Shown: positions 45,652-54,030 of the stretch, one piece after another
How the letters are laid out: the number at the start of each line of letters is the position of its first letter
Numbering within the stretch: position 1 is the stretch's first letter
Source of the DNA: Fusibacter paucivorans
GTDB lineage: Bacteria > Bacillota > Clostridia > Peptostreptococcales > Acidaminobacteraceae
Reading direction: 5' to 3'
Length of the DNA: 64,000 nt
Assembly (NCBI RefSeq): GCF_018390735.1
Contig: NZ_JAHBCL010000002.1
Span: 62,001 to 126,000 of the forward strand
Program-made: the position numbers and the translations under genes
Notes under the pieces: generated by a model
What the model was told of the DNA's origin: nothing
What the model saw: the letters and a program-made list of their open reading frames with translations, nothing else
Database searches by the model: none

Positions 45652-46785
45652 ATGATTGACTTGATTATTAGAAACGGTAGGGTCATTGACCCCTATAATG
45701 GACTGGATAAAATATGTGATGTCGCTATTCACGGCGGAAAAATAGCCAGTGTCGGTGATTTGAAAGATCTTGTATCGGAAAAGGAAGTGAATGCAAAAGG
45801 GTGCTTGGTTACACCTGGTCTCGTGGACTTTCACGCGCATGTGTCGCCTTTAGCAGAAATTGGTATTCCGGCAGAAGTGACGTGCTTTACATCTGGTATA
45901 ACGACGATTGTCGATGCAGGCAGTACCGGCTGTGCTAATTACGAATCTTATCGCGGTTTTTTAGCGAACAGCAAAGTCAGAATCAAATGCTTTCTCAATA
46001 TGTCTTCTGCTGGGCTTGTCACGAGCAGTTATCATGAAAACATTGATCCCGAACACTTTAATTTGTCGAAGATAGAACGCCTTTTCGAGAAGTATCCCGG
46101 CGATTTGCTAGGGCTAAAAATTCGATTTTCAAAAGCCCTCGTCGGAGAAATGGGACTCAAACCACTAAAGCAGACCATTGCACTCGCAGATAAAATAGGT
46201 GTACCGGTTGTTGTTCACTGTACTGATTCACCAATTCCAATAGCCGCTATCCTCGAACAGCTTCGTCCCGGCGATGTCCTGACGCATGCGTTCCACGGCA
46301 TTGGCAATACGATTTTAGATGAAGATGGTAAAATTGCAAATGCTGTCTTTGCCGCAAGAGAAAAGGGTGTTATCTTTGATGTGGCAAATGCGCGATTTCA
46401 TTTTGCTTTTAAAACGGCGAGGGTTGCACTTAACAGCGGATTTTTGCCGGATGTGATCAGTACGGATTTAACGGTGAAAAGCCTTTATAAAAAACCGCAG
46501 ATCTTTAACATGATGTTTTTGCTTTCAAAGTATTTAAATATGGGAATGAGTGTTATGGAAGTCTTTGAGCGATGTACCAGCAGACCCGCGGAACTGATGG
46601 GAATGGCCGGTGAGATTGGTTGCCTTTCGCCGGGTGCATCCGGTGATGTTGCTGTGATTAAGTGTTTATCGCGCAACGTTCATTTTGAAGACTGGGAAGG
46701 CGGACAGTTAGATGGGAATAAACTGCTGCGTACGATGATGACTGTCAGAGACGGGCAGATTGTTTTTCGAGATATTGAATTGTAA
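45652..46785 (+). CDS. Dihydroorotase-like amidohydrolase/deacetylase
   Basis: A 377-residue protein with AAAAAGGAAGA upstream. Motifs are VTPGLVDFHAHVSP (HxH), a possible Lys ligand in LGLKIRFSKALVG, VVVHCTDSP, THAFHGIGNT, and DVISTDLTVKS, followed by a C-terminal beta domain (GCLSPGASGDVAVIK). It fits the amidohydrolase/deacetylase metallohydrolase group. It lies 116 bases after the RraA gene with no promoter or terminator between, so it is probably the third gene of the sigma-54 transcript starting near 43830. The substrate is unknown. Confidence 0.87.
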   Translation: MIDLIIRNGRVIDPYNGLDKICDVAIHGGKIASVGDLKDLVSEKEVNAKGCLVTPGLVDFHAHVSPLAEIGIPAEVTCFTSGITTIVDAGSTGCANYESYRGFLANSKVRIKCFLNMSSAGLVTSSYHENIDPEHFNLSKIERLFEKYPGDLLGLKIRFSKALVGEMGLKPLKQTIALADKIGVPVVVHCTDSPIPIAAILEQLRPGDVLTHAFHGIGNTILDEDGKIANAVFAAREKGVIFDVANARFHFAFKTARVALNSGFLPDVISTDLTVKSLYKKPQIFNMMFLLSKYLNMGMSVMEVFERCTSRPAELMGMAGEIGCLSPGASGDVAVIKCLSRNVHFEDWEGGQLDGNKLLRTMMTVRDGQIVFRDIEL

Positions 46786-46832
46786 ATCATTTAAAGAGCA
46801 TAAATCGAAGTTGATATTGGCTGAAATTTGAG

Positions 46833-46874
46833 GCATCGCAAACCTGATTAATGAGGAGAAGCGATGTCTTTTTT
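46833..46874 (+). terminator. Rho-independent terminator
   Basis: GCATCGC / GCGATGT stem with inner CCT/AGG pairing and a TTTTTTT tail, after the amidohydrolase gene. Confidence 0.7.
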
Positions 46875-46971
46875 TCGTTTTGAGAACTTTATATTTAACC
46901 CTTAATTTAGGAGAATTATGCAATATTGTTTTGTGAGATGAAAAGGAAGGCATTCAAATTTTTTATGTATC

Positions 46972-46989
46972 TGTACAAAATATTGTACA
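46972..46989. promoter_or_regulatory. Candidate upstream activator site for atoDA
   Basis: A perfect palindrome TGTACAA-AATA-TTGTACA centred about 122 bases before the expected start of the sigma-54 promoter at 47077. Its core differs from TTTCA-N4-TGAAA, so a different activator is likely. Confidence 0.55.
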
Positions 46990-47039
46990 TGCTGTCCAAC
47001 TTATTACACAAGTGCAGCGTATTATAGATTTGATAGAAA

Positions 47040-47055
47040 TGTTGAAATTTCAACA
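47040..47055. promoter_or_regulatory. 16-base perfect palindrome near the atoDA promoter
   Basis: TGTTGAAATTTCAACA ends 21 bases before the -24 element. It could be a repressor or second regulator site. Confidence 0.45.
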
Positions 47056-47076
47056 CTAGATGACTGCTTTTCGTCT

Positions 47077-47092
47077 TGGCACTGAACTTGCA
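47077..47092 (+). promoter_or_regulatory. Sigma-54 (-24/-12) promoter of the atoDA-crotonase-hbd operon
   Basis: TGGCAC-TGAAC-TTGCA, an exact consensus match, 89 bases before the atoD start. Confidence 0.9.
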
Positions 47093-47180
47093 CTAAAGGA
47101 ATATATCACAGAAACGCTCAAACATACCCCTAAGAAAGAACGGCTGTGATTCATCCATAATATTTTTCGGAGGTGTAGGA

Positions 47181-47897
47181 ATGGCTGAAGTAAAAACAGT
47201 GCAAGAATGTGCAAGTATGGTTGCGGATGGCGCATCCGTAATGGTTGGCGGTTTTCTAGGTGTTGGTGCACCGCTTCAAATGATTGATCAGCTCGTAGCA
47301 AATGGCACAAAAGAATTGACGCTGATCAGCGTTGTCGGTTCTTATCCGGGCGGTGGATTCGATATCGGTAAATTAACCGCAGGTAAACAAGTCAAAAAAT
47401 TTATCGGTGCACATATTGGGACGGACCCAGCGCTGGTATCCGGTTACAATACGGGAGAAATTGATGTGGAATTCAACCCAATGGGTACGTTTATTGAACG
47501 TATTCGTGCTGCCGGTGCAGGACTTGGTGCTGTTGTAACACCAGTTGGCATAGGTACTGAGGTAGAAGAAAATGCATCAAAACAAAGTTTTTATGGGAAA
47601 GACTACTTAGTGTTTCCGCCGTTGGGGGCAGATTTTGCCATTATTAAGGCCAAAAAAGCGGATCACTATGGCAACTTATGTTATGATGGTACATCAATGA
47701 ATACCAATACAACAATGGCGACAGCGGGCAAAGTTGTAATTGCAGAAGTAGATGAGATTGTTGAAGTCGGCACATTGGCTCCTAACGAAATTGGCACGCC
47801 CGGCATATTCGTCGATTATATCGTCAAGGGCTTTTCAACGGATGAGCGCAAGGCAATATTCGGCGAAATATGGCAAAAGGGCAATAAATTAAAATAA
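47181..47897 (+). CDS. atoD: Acetate/butyrate-acetoacetate CoA-transferase subunit A
   Basis: A 238-residue class I CoA-transferase alpha subunit with TTCGGAGGTG upstream. Blocks include VMVGGFLGVGAPLQMIDQLVANG, IGAHIGTDPALV, NPMGTFIERIRAAGAGLGAVVTPVG and KADHYGNLCYDGTSMNTN, ending FVDYIVKG. The subunit order A then B and the downstream beta-oxidation genes support transfer of CoA to a short-chain acid such as acetoacetate. Confidence 0.92.
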   Translation: MAEVKTVQECASMVADGASVMVGGFLGVGAPLQMIDQLVANGTKELTLISVVGSYPGGGFDIGKLTAGKQVKKFIGAHIGTDPALVSGYNTGEIDVEFNPMGTFIERIRAAGAGLGAVVTPVGIGTEVEENASKQSFYGKDYLVFPPLGADFAIIKAKKADHYGNLCYDGTSMNTNTTMATAGKVVIAEVDEIVEVGTLAPNEIGTPGIFVDYIVKGFSTDERKAIFGEIWQKGNKLK

Positions 47898-47911
47898 GGG
47901 AGGATGTCAAT

Positions 47912-48565
47912 ATGAACAGCAGAGAAATTATTGCAAGAAGAATAGCGCAGGAATTCAACGACGGCGAAGTCGTCAACTTGGGATTTGGCATGCCGACCAT
48001 GGCGGCCAATTATATTCCAAATGGAATCAATGTCATTTTGCAGACTGAAAATGGCGGACTTCGATTTGGCGGGGCCCCAAAAGCCGGTGAACAAAATCCG
48101 GATCTGGGCAATGCGGGTGGTGAGCCGATTACAATGCTTCCCGGCGGTTCTGCATTTGACCTCGCTTTTTCATTCTGTATCATTCGCGGCGGCCACGTTG
48201 ATGCAACGGTTCTCGGAGCACTCGAAGTAGATCAAAACGGTAATATTGCAAATTGGAAAATTCCAGGTAAATTTGTACCCGGCATGGGAGGCGGTATGGA
48301 TCTCCTCGTCGGCGCCAAAAAAGTGGTTGCCGCCTTGGCACATACGGACAAAGCAGGAAACTCCAAAGTACTTAAGTCATGTACACTGCCGCTTTCGGCA
48401 GCAGGTGTCGTGAAACGAATCATTACTGATAAAGCTGTATTCAATGTATCGTCTAAAGGACTTGAATTAATTGAAATTGCACCGGGTCTTACAGAAGCAG
48501 ACGTAAAAGCGGCAACTGAAGCGGATTATCAAGTGGCAACAAACGTTAAAACAATGACTTTTTAG
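47912..48565 (+). CDS. atoA: Acetate/butyrate-acetoacetate CoA-transferase subunit B
   Basis: A 217-residue class I beta subunit with AGGGAGGATG upstream. The catalytic Glu is expected in VILQTENGGL; other blocks are VNLGFGMPTMAANYIP, LPGGSAFDLAFSFCIIRGGHVDATVLGALEVDQNGNIANW and PGKFVPGMGGGMDL. Fourteen bases after atoD. Together they form the CoA-transferase heteromer. Confidence 0.93.
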   Translation: MNSREIIARRIAQEFNDGEVVNLGFGMPTMAANYIPNGINVILQTENGGLRFGGAPKAGEQNPDLGNAGGEPITMLPGGSAFDLAFSFCIIRGGHVDATVLGALEVDQNGNIANWKIPGKFVPGMGGGMDLLVGAKKVVAALAHTDKAGNSKVLKSCTLPLSAAGVVKRIITDKAVFNVSSKGLELIEIAPGLTEADVKAATEADYQVATNVKTMTF

Positions 48566-48602
48566 AGGGATCAATCTTTTATGGATTTGAGGAGGAAGTC
48601 TT

Positions 48603-49382
48603 ATGCAGTTTGAAACGTTGACCATTGCGATAGAAAATCGCATTGGCATATTGACCGTCAATCGTCCAAAAGCATTGAATGCGCTTAACAGTCAAGTGCT
48701 TGAAGATTTGGAGAAAGCCGTCGAAGCCATTGAAGCCAATAAAGAAATTGATGTTGTCATCCTGACAGGTGAAGGCAAGGCATTCGTGGCGGGTGCAGAC
48801 ATTACGGAAATGAAAGATATGAATGCTGATGAAGGACGGACGTTTGGTGCGTATGGCATGCACGTCTTTCGAAAAATAGAACTTTCATCAAAACCCTATA
48901 TTGCCGCTGTCAATGGTTTCGCACTTGGTGGCGGATGTGAACTCGCCATGAGCTGTGATATCCGCGTGGCAAGTGAAAAGGCAAAATTCGGTCAGCCTGA
49001 AGTGGGCTTGGGAATCACACCTGGATTTGCTGGAACACAGCGCCTTGCGAGGCTGGTGGGAACCGGAAAAGCAAAGGAACTCATTTTTACGGCAGATATT
49101 ATCAGTGCTGTGGAGGCTGAAAAAATCGGCCTTGTCAATGCGGTTGTGGCACCGGATGATTTAATGCAAACCGCGAAGACCATGGCCGAAAAAATTGTCG
49201 CCAATGCACAGCTTTCTGTTCGCTATGCCAAAAGCGCCATTAACCGTGGTTCAGAGACAGACATAGAGACGGCGATGGTGATTGAACAGGATTTATTTGG
49301 TCTTTGTTTTGCAACTGAGGACCAGAAAGAGGGGATGACGGCATTTGTTGAAAAACGAGCGCCGAAGTTTGTAACCCGATAA
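48603..49382 (+). CDS. Enoyl-CoA hydratase (crotonase family)
   Basis: A 259-residue crotonase-fold protein with TGAGGAGGAAG upstream. Both catalytic Glu positions are present (LGGGCELAMSCDIRVA and FGQPEVGLGITPGFAGTQRLARLVG), as is the oxyanion-loop AFVAGADITEM. It would hydrate crotonyl-CoA to 3-hydroxybutyryl-CoA or run in reverse, next to the dehydrogenase that uses that product. Confidence 0.93.
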   Translation: MQFETLTIAIENRIGILTVNRPKALNALNSQVLEDLEKAVEAIEANKEIDVVILTGEGKAFVAGADITEMKDMNADEGRTFGAYGMHVFRKIELSSKPYIAAVNGFALGGGCELAMSCDIRVASEKAKFGQPEVGLGITPGFAGTQRLARLVGTGKAKELIFTADIISAVEAEKIGLVNAVVAPDDLMQTAKTMAEKIVANAQLSVRYAKSAINRGSETDIETAMVIEQDLFGLCFATEDQKEGMTAFVEKRAPKFVTR

Positions 49383-49397
49383 AGAGGGAGGCATTTT

Positions 49398-50246
49398 ATG
49401 AAAAAAGCAGGTGTAATCGGCGCCGGTACAATGGGTTCGGGTATTGTTCAGGCTTTTGCCGCAAGTGGGTATGAAGTTATCATGCGCGATATTCAGGAGT
49501 CCTTTGTCGTGAGAGGGATGTCGATCATTGACGGGAACTTATCGAGGAATGTTAAAAAAGGCAAAATGTCAGAAGGTGAAAAAGAAGCGATTATGGCGCG
49601 TATTCATCCGACAACTGAAGTAGAAGATTTGGTTGATTGTGATATTATCGTTGAAGCAGCCGTAGAGGACATGGCGATTAAAAAGAAAATATTTGCTGAA
49701 CTTGATGATATCGTCAATGAAAAGGCTATTTTAGCGACCAATAGTTCATCACTGTCTATTACCGAAGTGGCAAGTGCAACGAAAAGACCCGAAAAGGTTA
49801 TCGGAATGCACTTCTTCAATCCGGTTCCCATGATGAAGCTCGTCGAAGTCATTCGGGGCATTAAGACGTGTGATGAAACCAATCAGGCGGTTATCAAACT
49901 GTCGGATGCGCTTGGCAAAGTGCCTGTTCAAGTTGATGAAGGCCCAGGGTTTGTGGTCAATCGAATTCTCATTCCAATGATCAATGAAGCTATTGGCATA
50001 CTAGCTGATGGCGTTGCAACGGCAGAGGATATCGACAATGCTATGAAACTGGGCGCGAACCATCCTATTGGTCCATTGGCACTGGCAGATCTTATCGGCA
50101 ATGATGTCAATCTGGCAATTATGGAAGTACTATATCAGGAGTTTGGCGATCCCAAGTATCGTCCGCATCCATATCTGCGAAAAATGGTGAGAGGCGGTAT
50201 GTTAGGTCGTAAAACAGGAAAGGGTTTTTATGACTATCAGTCATAA
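49398..50246 (+). CDS. hbd: 3-Hydroxybutyryl-CoA dehydrogenase
   Basis: A 282-residue protein, the usual length of the clostridial Hbd, with AGAGGGAGGC upstream. Features are the NAD fold [22 protein letters not shown], the catalytic His in [18 protein letters not shown], and the C-terminal [25 protein letters not shown]. It interconverts 3-hydroxybutyryl-CoA and acetoacetyl-CoA. No thiolase or butyryl-CoA dehydrogenase gene is in the operon. Confidence 0.94.
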   Translation: MKKAGVIGAGTMGSGIVQAFAASGYEVIMRDIQESFVVRGMSIIDGNLSRNVKKGKMSEGEKEAIMARIHPTTEVEDLVDCDIIVEAAVEDMAIKKKIFAELDDIVNEKAILATNSSSLSITEVASATKRPEKVIGMHFFNPVPMMKLVEVIRGIKTCDETNQAVIKLSDALGKVPVQVDEGPGFVVNRILIPMINEAIGILADGVATAEDIDNAMKLGANHPIGPLALADLIGNDVNLAIMEVLYQEFGDPKYRPHPYLRKMVRGGMLGRKTGKGFYDYQS

Positions 50247-50280
50247 GACTGATTGTCGTATGGTGATAGCATGAGCATGT

Positions 50281-50525
50281 TTAGACGGATTCAACAATCG
50301 AGATACGCCTTTCTGTCATAGGATGGTTTTTTTTATAAGGCGGTAGTGTTGGATAATCCCTATCCGTCGTATGGTCATGCGCACCGCGAAGATTCAATTG
50401 TTGATCCCGGACAATAACAATGTGTAAATTGAATAAACCACCTAGCTGACAGGTGTCTACCATGGGCTCAGTCTCTGTTTGCCATACAGAGGCCAAGGAA
50501 TGACATGAGAGACCCGTCAATTAAT
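50281..50525 (+). ncRNA. Candidate structured RNA ending at a terminator
   Basis: No convincing gene. The region can form a closing helix (TTAGACGG 50281-50288 with CCGTCAA 50514-50520) that encloses several local hairpins: TACGCCTT 50304-50311 with 50337-50345, GGATA 50351 with TATCC 50361, TTCAATT 50393 with AATTGAA 50427, CACCT 50439 with AGGTG 50451, and CTCTGT 50473 with ACAGAG 50486. A strong terminator follows. I do not recognise the class; it could be a free RNA or a structured hbd 3' end. Confidence 0.35.
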
Positions 50526-50555
50526 AAACCCGCGCATTTTGCGCGGGTTTTTCTA
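50526..50555. terminator. Rho-independent terminator
   Basis: AAACCCGCGCA / TGCGCGGGTTT with a TTT loop and TTTTT on the plus strand. It follows hbd and the candidate RNA and also lies just after the convergent HD-GYP gene. Confidence 0.92.
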
Positions 50556-50575
50556 TAGAAAATACAGATGTTGAA

Positions 50576-52273
50576 TTAACGAAGTTTTTGCTGTTCACTT
50601 TGCTTCTTAAAAATTTGTCGAAAGATCTTATCGCGAACGCCCTCTGAAATGCTCTTGTATTCAAAATCGAAAATAGTAAGTTGAGCACTTTTGTAAGACC
50701 TCGAAATTTGTCCGGGAATGGCAAGTGTTTCGCCGTCATCAAAAGTAATATTGAGATGGTATAGCTTTTCTTTTGCAACAGCGATTTCTTTTAATGTCTC
50801 GGTATAGAGATAAAAAGTAATGGCATTGCCGCCGATGCGTTGAATCGTCATATTGAGGCTTTGGCTTCGATCCATTAATATTTGTCCGGATAATTGCCAA
50901 TACAAGGCAAAGTATTGATCAATTGGTTTTAAAACGAGATCAGAAATATAAACTGTATTTTCATGCATTCGCCTAAACTTGACAATGAACTCATATAGGG
51001 CGCCGCCGCGAAAGAGGACGAGCGAACAGTTGGTAATTTCGGTCTTATTAAAATAACTTTCATCATCAAAATTGTAGTGGTTGGTAATAAACTTATAACC
51101 GTGTTCAGTCTTAATCACATCACCTTGTACGTTATTAAATCCAATAGGTGTCGTAAAGAGCAATGTTCCCCATGAGATGGCACCGATCAGATGATCTAAA
51201 TCAACTTTTCGACTGCCAATGATTTTAACAATGATATCGGTGAGTTTTGGGTCAAATTGTTTGCCGCTGCATCGCTTGAATTCTGCAATTACTTCACTGA
51301 GGGTTTTTGATTTTTTATATTTCCGATCAGAGAGCATGGCATCCAGTGAATCGGCAACACAGATAACACGGCTAAACAGGGGAATGCTGTCGTCTTTCAG
51401 ACCGTCTGGATACCCCATGCCGTCATAGCGTTCATGATGATGTCGTATCACATGTGCGATATGGGAAAGGTCTGCGGCATCATAAGCAAGTTCTTTAACA
51501 ATGTTGGCGCCATAGAGTGTGTGCATGTGCATCATTTGCGTATCGACATCATCGTAAACTTCTGATTTGTTAATGAGCTCGTTTGGTAGGTAGAGTGTCC
51601 CGATATCGTGGAGGATTGAGGCAATGTATAGATTGAAGTGCTCTGTTTCACTTAAATTAAGCTCTGCGGCAATCATCGTGCTCCAATACGCGACATTATA
51701 GGGATGATTGACTTGAGCGTATTGATTATTATAGATTTCACTGAAAATATTCATTTGAGAGAAAAAGCGGTTACGTTCATGATAGGCTTTGTATTGGATT
51801 GTAAAGGCGTTGAGCACATTACCTAAGACCGTTTGATCAATCTCTGCCATTGCCTGCTTGTATGTAATTTTAGGTTTATGATAGAGAAAGCCCAGATAAA
51901 TACAACCGATGACTTTCAAGGAGCCGTCTTGGTCGGCGAGAACCGGCAGGTAAAACTCATGCTCCATATGAATGTTAAGCGGGTTATAACAATGATCGTT
52001 GTAGAAAAGTACTTTTTCATCACTTGACAGTACCGATTTTGATTCGCAGACGATATTGAGATATGTATCATTGGCTGAAATGTCAACGATGTTGCTGGTG
52101 TGCTGAAATTCCTTTCGATTTGGGAGTGTTTTAAAAATTGTTGCTACTTTTTTGTGTTCGTCAAGTAAAAAAAAGTGACAAACATCAAATTGGTACATTG
52201 CCTGAAATTTTGAAAAAGCGTTTTCAAAGATCATTTCGGGGTCCGTTATGACTGCTTTGTATTGTTTATGCAA
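50576..52273 (-). CDS. GAF-like/HD-GYP/PilZ-like protein, probable c-di-GMP phosphodiesterase
   Basis: The start is TTG 52273, with AGAAGGAGG just upstream on the minus strand; the frame extends further but without a ribosome site. The 565-residue protein has a GAF-like N-terminal domain (about 1-165), an HD-GYP domain with ASILHDIGTLYLP (HD about 222-223), HVIRHHHERYDGMGYPDGL (GYP about 287-289) and IPLFSRVICVADSLDAM, and a C-terminal region (about 365-565) that ends like a PilZ domain (IFDFEYKSISEGVRDKIFRQIFKKQ). It would hydrolyse c-di-GMP. It has no membrane span. Confidence 0.88.
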   Translation of the reverse strand: MHKQYKAVITDPEMIFENAFSKFQAMYQFDVCHFFLLDEHKKVATIFKTLPNRKEFQHTSNIVDISANDTYLNIVCESKSVLSSDEKVLFYNDHCYNPLNIHMEHEFYLPVLADQDGSLKVIGCIYLGFLYHKPKITYKQAMAEIDQTVLGNVLNAFTIQYKAYHERNRFFSQMNIFSEIYNNQYAQVNHPYNVAYWSTMIAAELNLSETEHFNLYIASILHDIGTLYLPNELINKSEVYDDVDTQMMHMHTLYGANIVKELAYDAADLSHIAHVIRHHHERYDGMGYPDGLKDDSIPLFSRVICVADSLDAMLSDRKYKKSKTLSEVIAEFKRCSGKQFDPKLTDIIVKIIGSRKVDLDHLIGAISWGTLLFTTPIGFNNVQGDVIKTEHGYKFITNHYNFDDESYFNKTEITNCSLVLFRGGALYEFIVKFRRMHENTVYISDLVLKPIDQYFALYWQLSGQILMDRSQSLNMTIQRIGGNAITFYLYTETLKEIAVAKEKLYHLNITFDDGETLAIPGQISRSYKSAQLTIFDFEYKSISEGVRDKIFRQIFKKQSEQQKLR

Positions 52274-52577
52274 CTTGAACCTCCTTCTATATGCATTTTT
52301 AATGGTTAAATACCCTTTACAGATATGAGGGCTTGGCGATGTTGTCCGATTGGATTGAATGAACCGGAGATGTGCGTACATATCTGACCTTTATTATTAT
52401 ATTTATATCTTTTTTTTGACCTTTGAAACGCAATAAATGACAGCCTAACCCAGAATGGGGTATAATGATGGCATACAATAGAGGCTGTGTGACGGTTTGA
52501 GCCGTAAATACTTCCTAAAAAATAATTGTAATTTTAAAAGCGTATGGATTGGGTATGGGCTAAGGAGGTATGAATAC
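52274..52577. other. 304-base divergent promoter region
   Basis: Lies between the HD-GYP gene (minus) and the binding-protein gene (plus). A TATAAT at 52461-52466, with TGACA about 18 bases upstream, is a plausible plus-strand promoter. Nothing else is seen. Confidence 0.5.
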
Positions 52578-54020
52578 GTGAATAAGTTTGTAAAGGCGAT
52601 GTGTTTGAGTTTAACCATGATGAGTATCATCATAACATTAGCAGGATGTACAGATGATAAACAAGGGGATACACTACTTGATCCTGATAAACCGATTATT
52701 GTAACGATGTGGCATTATTACAATAGCAGTTCTAAAGAAGCGTTTGACAGGCTTGTTTCTGAGTTTAATGAAACCGTGGGAATGGAAAAGGGCATTGTCG
52801 TGGATGCGAAGAGCCAAGGCGATATCAGTCAGCTGGCAACGGCAGTTTTTGATGCGGCAAACGGATCGATTGGTTCATCGCCGATGCCGAATATTTTTGC
52901 CTCTTATCCTGATAATGCTTTCCGTGTTAATCAAATTACACCACTGGTCAGTTTAGACACCTATTTTTCGGAAAGCGAACTTTCAGTCTATCGAAAGGAA
53001 TTTCTGGAAGAAGGTAAATTTATGACGGATCAACGTTATTACATTGTCCCCATTGCAAAATCTTCTGAAAATTTATACATCAATAAAAATCTCTGGGAAC
53101 CATTTGCATTATCAAATGGTTATACCAATGAAGACCTTTCAACATGGGACGGATTGTATGATGTTGCAAAGACATATTATGAATTGACTGGCAAAGGCTT
53201 TTTCAGCTTAGATGCCAGTGCCAACTTTATGCTTGTTACAGCGATGGCATATGGGCAGGAAATGTATATTTACAATGAGGATGGAACGGCGCGTTTTAAT
53301 ATGTCGGAAGAAGCGGCACACAAAATATGGGATATTTATGCCAAGGGCTATATCAATGGTTACTTTGAGAAGACTGGGCGTTTTAGTTCGGATGACGCCA
53401 AAACGGGAACGGTCATCAGTTACACGGGCTCAACTGCCGGTGCTGCGTATTTTCCGACGGCAGTGGTCATCGGCGAAGAAATGCCCATGACAGTTGAACC
53501 TATTGTGATGCCGTATCCCCATCATGAAGCGCTTCAAAGCATTTCAATACAGCAGGGGGCCGGCATGTGTATTGCACATAGTGACGAAGCGCATGAGTAT
53601 GCTGCGGCACTTTTTTTAAAATGGTTTACAGCAGCAGAGCAAAATACAAAATTTGCTGTTTCAACGGGCTATTTTCCGGTGACAAATGATGCGCTGGAAG
53701 GTGAACGGCTAGGGAAACAAGCAGAAGCGCTCAGCATTGACAATGCAGCAATATTGGGGTCTATCAGTGCATCCAAAACGATGTTTGAAACCTATACGCT
53801 TTATAATAATAAACCTTTTGAAGCCAGTTATGAAATGCGTGAATTGCTGGAAACACATCTTTTTAATCAGGTTATTGGAGACTTGGCAATCGTGGATCGT
53901 GCAGTCCAAAACGGTGAGGATCGAGAGGCTGTTATACAGGAGTTGACATCAGAAAAAGCATTTATGGCGTGGTATACGGATCTGAAAAATCAGGCGGAGC
54001 AGCTTTTAAGCAGGCAGTGA
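52578..54020 (+). CDS. Extracellular solute-binding lipoprotein (family 1, sugar type)
   Basis: The start is GTG 52578, since AAGGAGGT lies eight bases upstream; the frame continues to 52497. The 480-residue lipoprotein has the lipobox LAGCTD and the family 1 fold (IVTMWHYYNSSSKEAFDRLVSEFNE, AIAKSSENLYINKNLWE-type region, AAALFLKWFTAAEQNTKFAVSTGYFPVTNDAL). No ABC permeases are adjacent; instead a membrane GGDEF sensor follows ten bases later, so it may be a sensory receptor rather than a transport component. Confidence 0.87.
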   Translation: MNKFVKAMCLSLTMMSIIITLAGCTDDKQGDTLLDPDKPIIVTMWHYYNSSSKEAFDRLVSEFNETVGMEKGIVVDAKSQGDISQLATAVFDAANGSIGSSPMPNIFASYPDNAFRVNQITPLVSLDTYFSESELSVYRKEFLEEGKFMTDQRYYIVPIAKSSENLYINKNLWEPFALSNGYTNEDLSTWDGLYDVAKTYYELTGKGFFSLDASANFMLVTAMAYGQEMYIYNEDGTARFNMSEEAAHKIWDIYAKGYINGYFEKTGRFSSDDAKTGTVISYTGSTAGAAYFPTAVVIGEEMPMTVEPIVMPYPHHEALQSISIQQGAGMCIAHSDEAHEYAAALFLKWFTAAEQNTKFAVSTGYFPVTNDALEGERLGKQAEALSIDNAAILGSISASKTMFETYTLYNNKPFEASYEMRELLETHLFNQVIGDLAIVDRAVQNGEDREAVIQELTSEKAFMAWYTDLKNQAEQLLSRQ

Positions 54021-54030
54021 GAGGAAACAC

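Larger units (their letters stand above)
46786..47180 (+). other. 395-base intergenic control region before atoD
   Basis: Contains a terminator (46833-46874), an 18-base palindrome (46972-46989), a 16-base palindrome (47040-47055) and a sigma-54 promoter (47077-47092). The small frames with ribosome-like sites at 46864 and 46918 are under 15 codons. Confidence 0.7.

Noticed and set aside
46864-46905. 13-codon frame with a GAGGAG site after the amidohydrolase
   Set aside because: The ribosome-like site and T-run are parts of the terminator hairpin.
50281-50520. 79-codon frame on the minus strand
   Set aside because: It begins at TTG with no ribosome site and covers the predicted RNA stems; the protein matches nothing I know.
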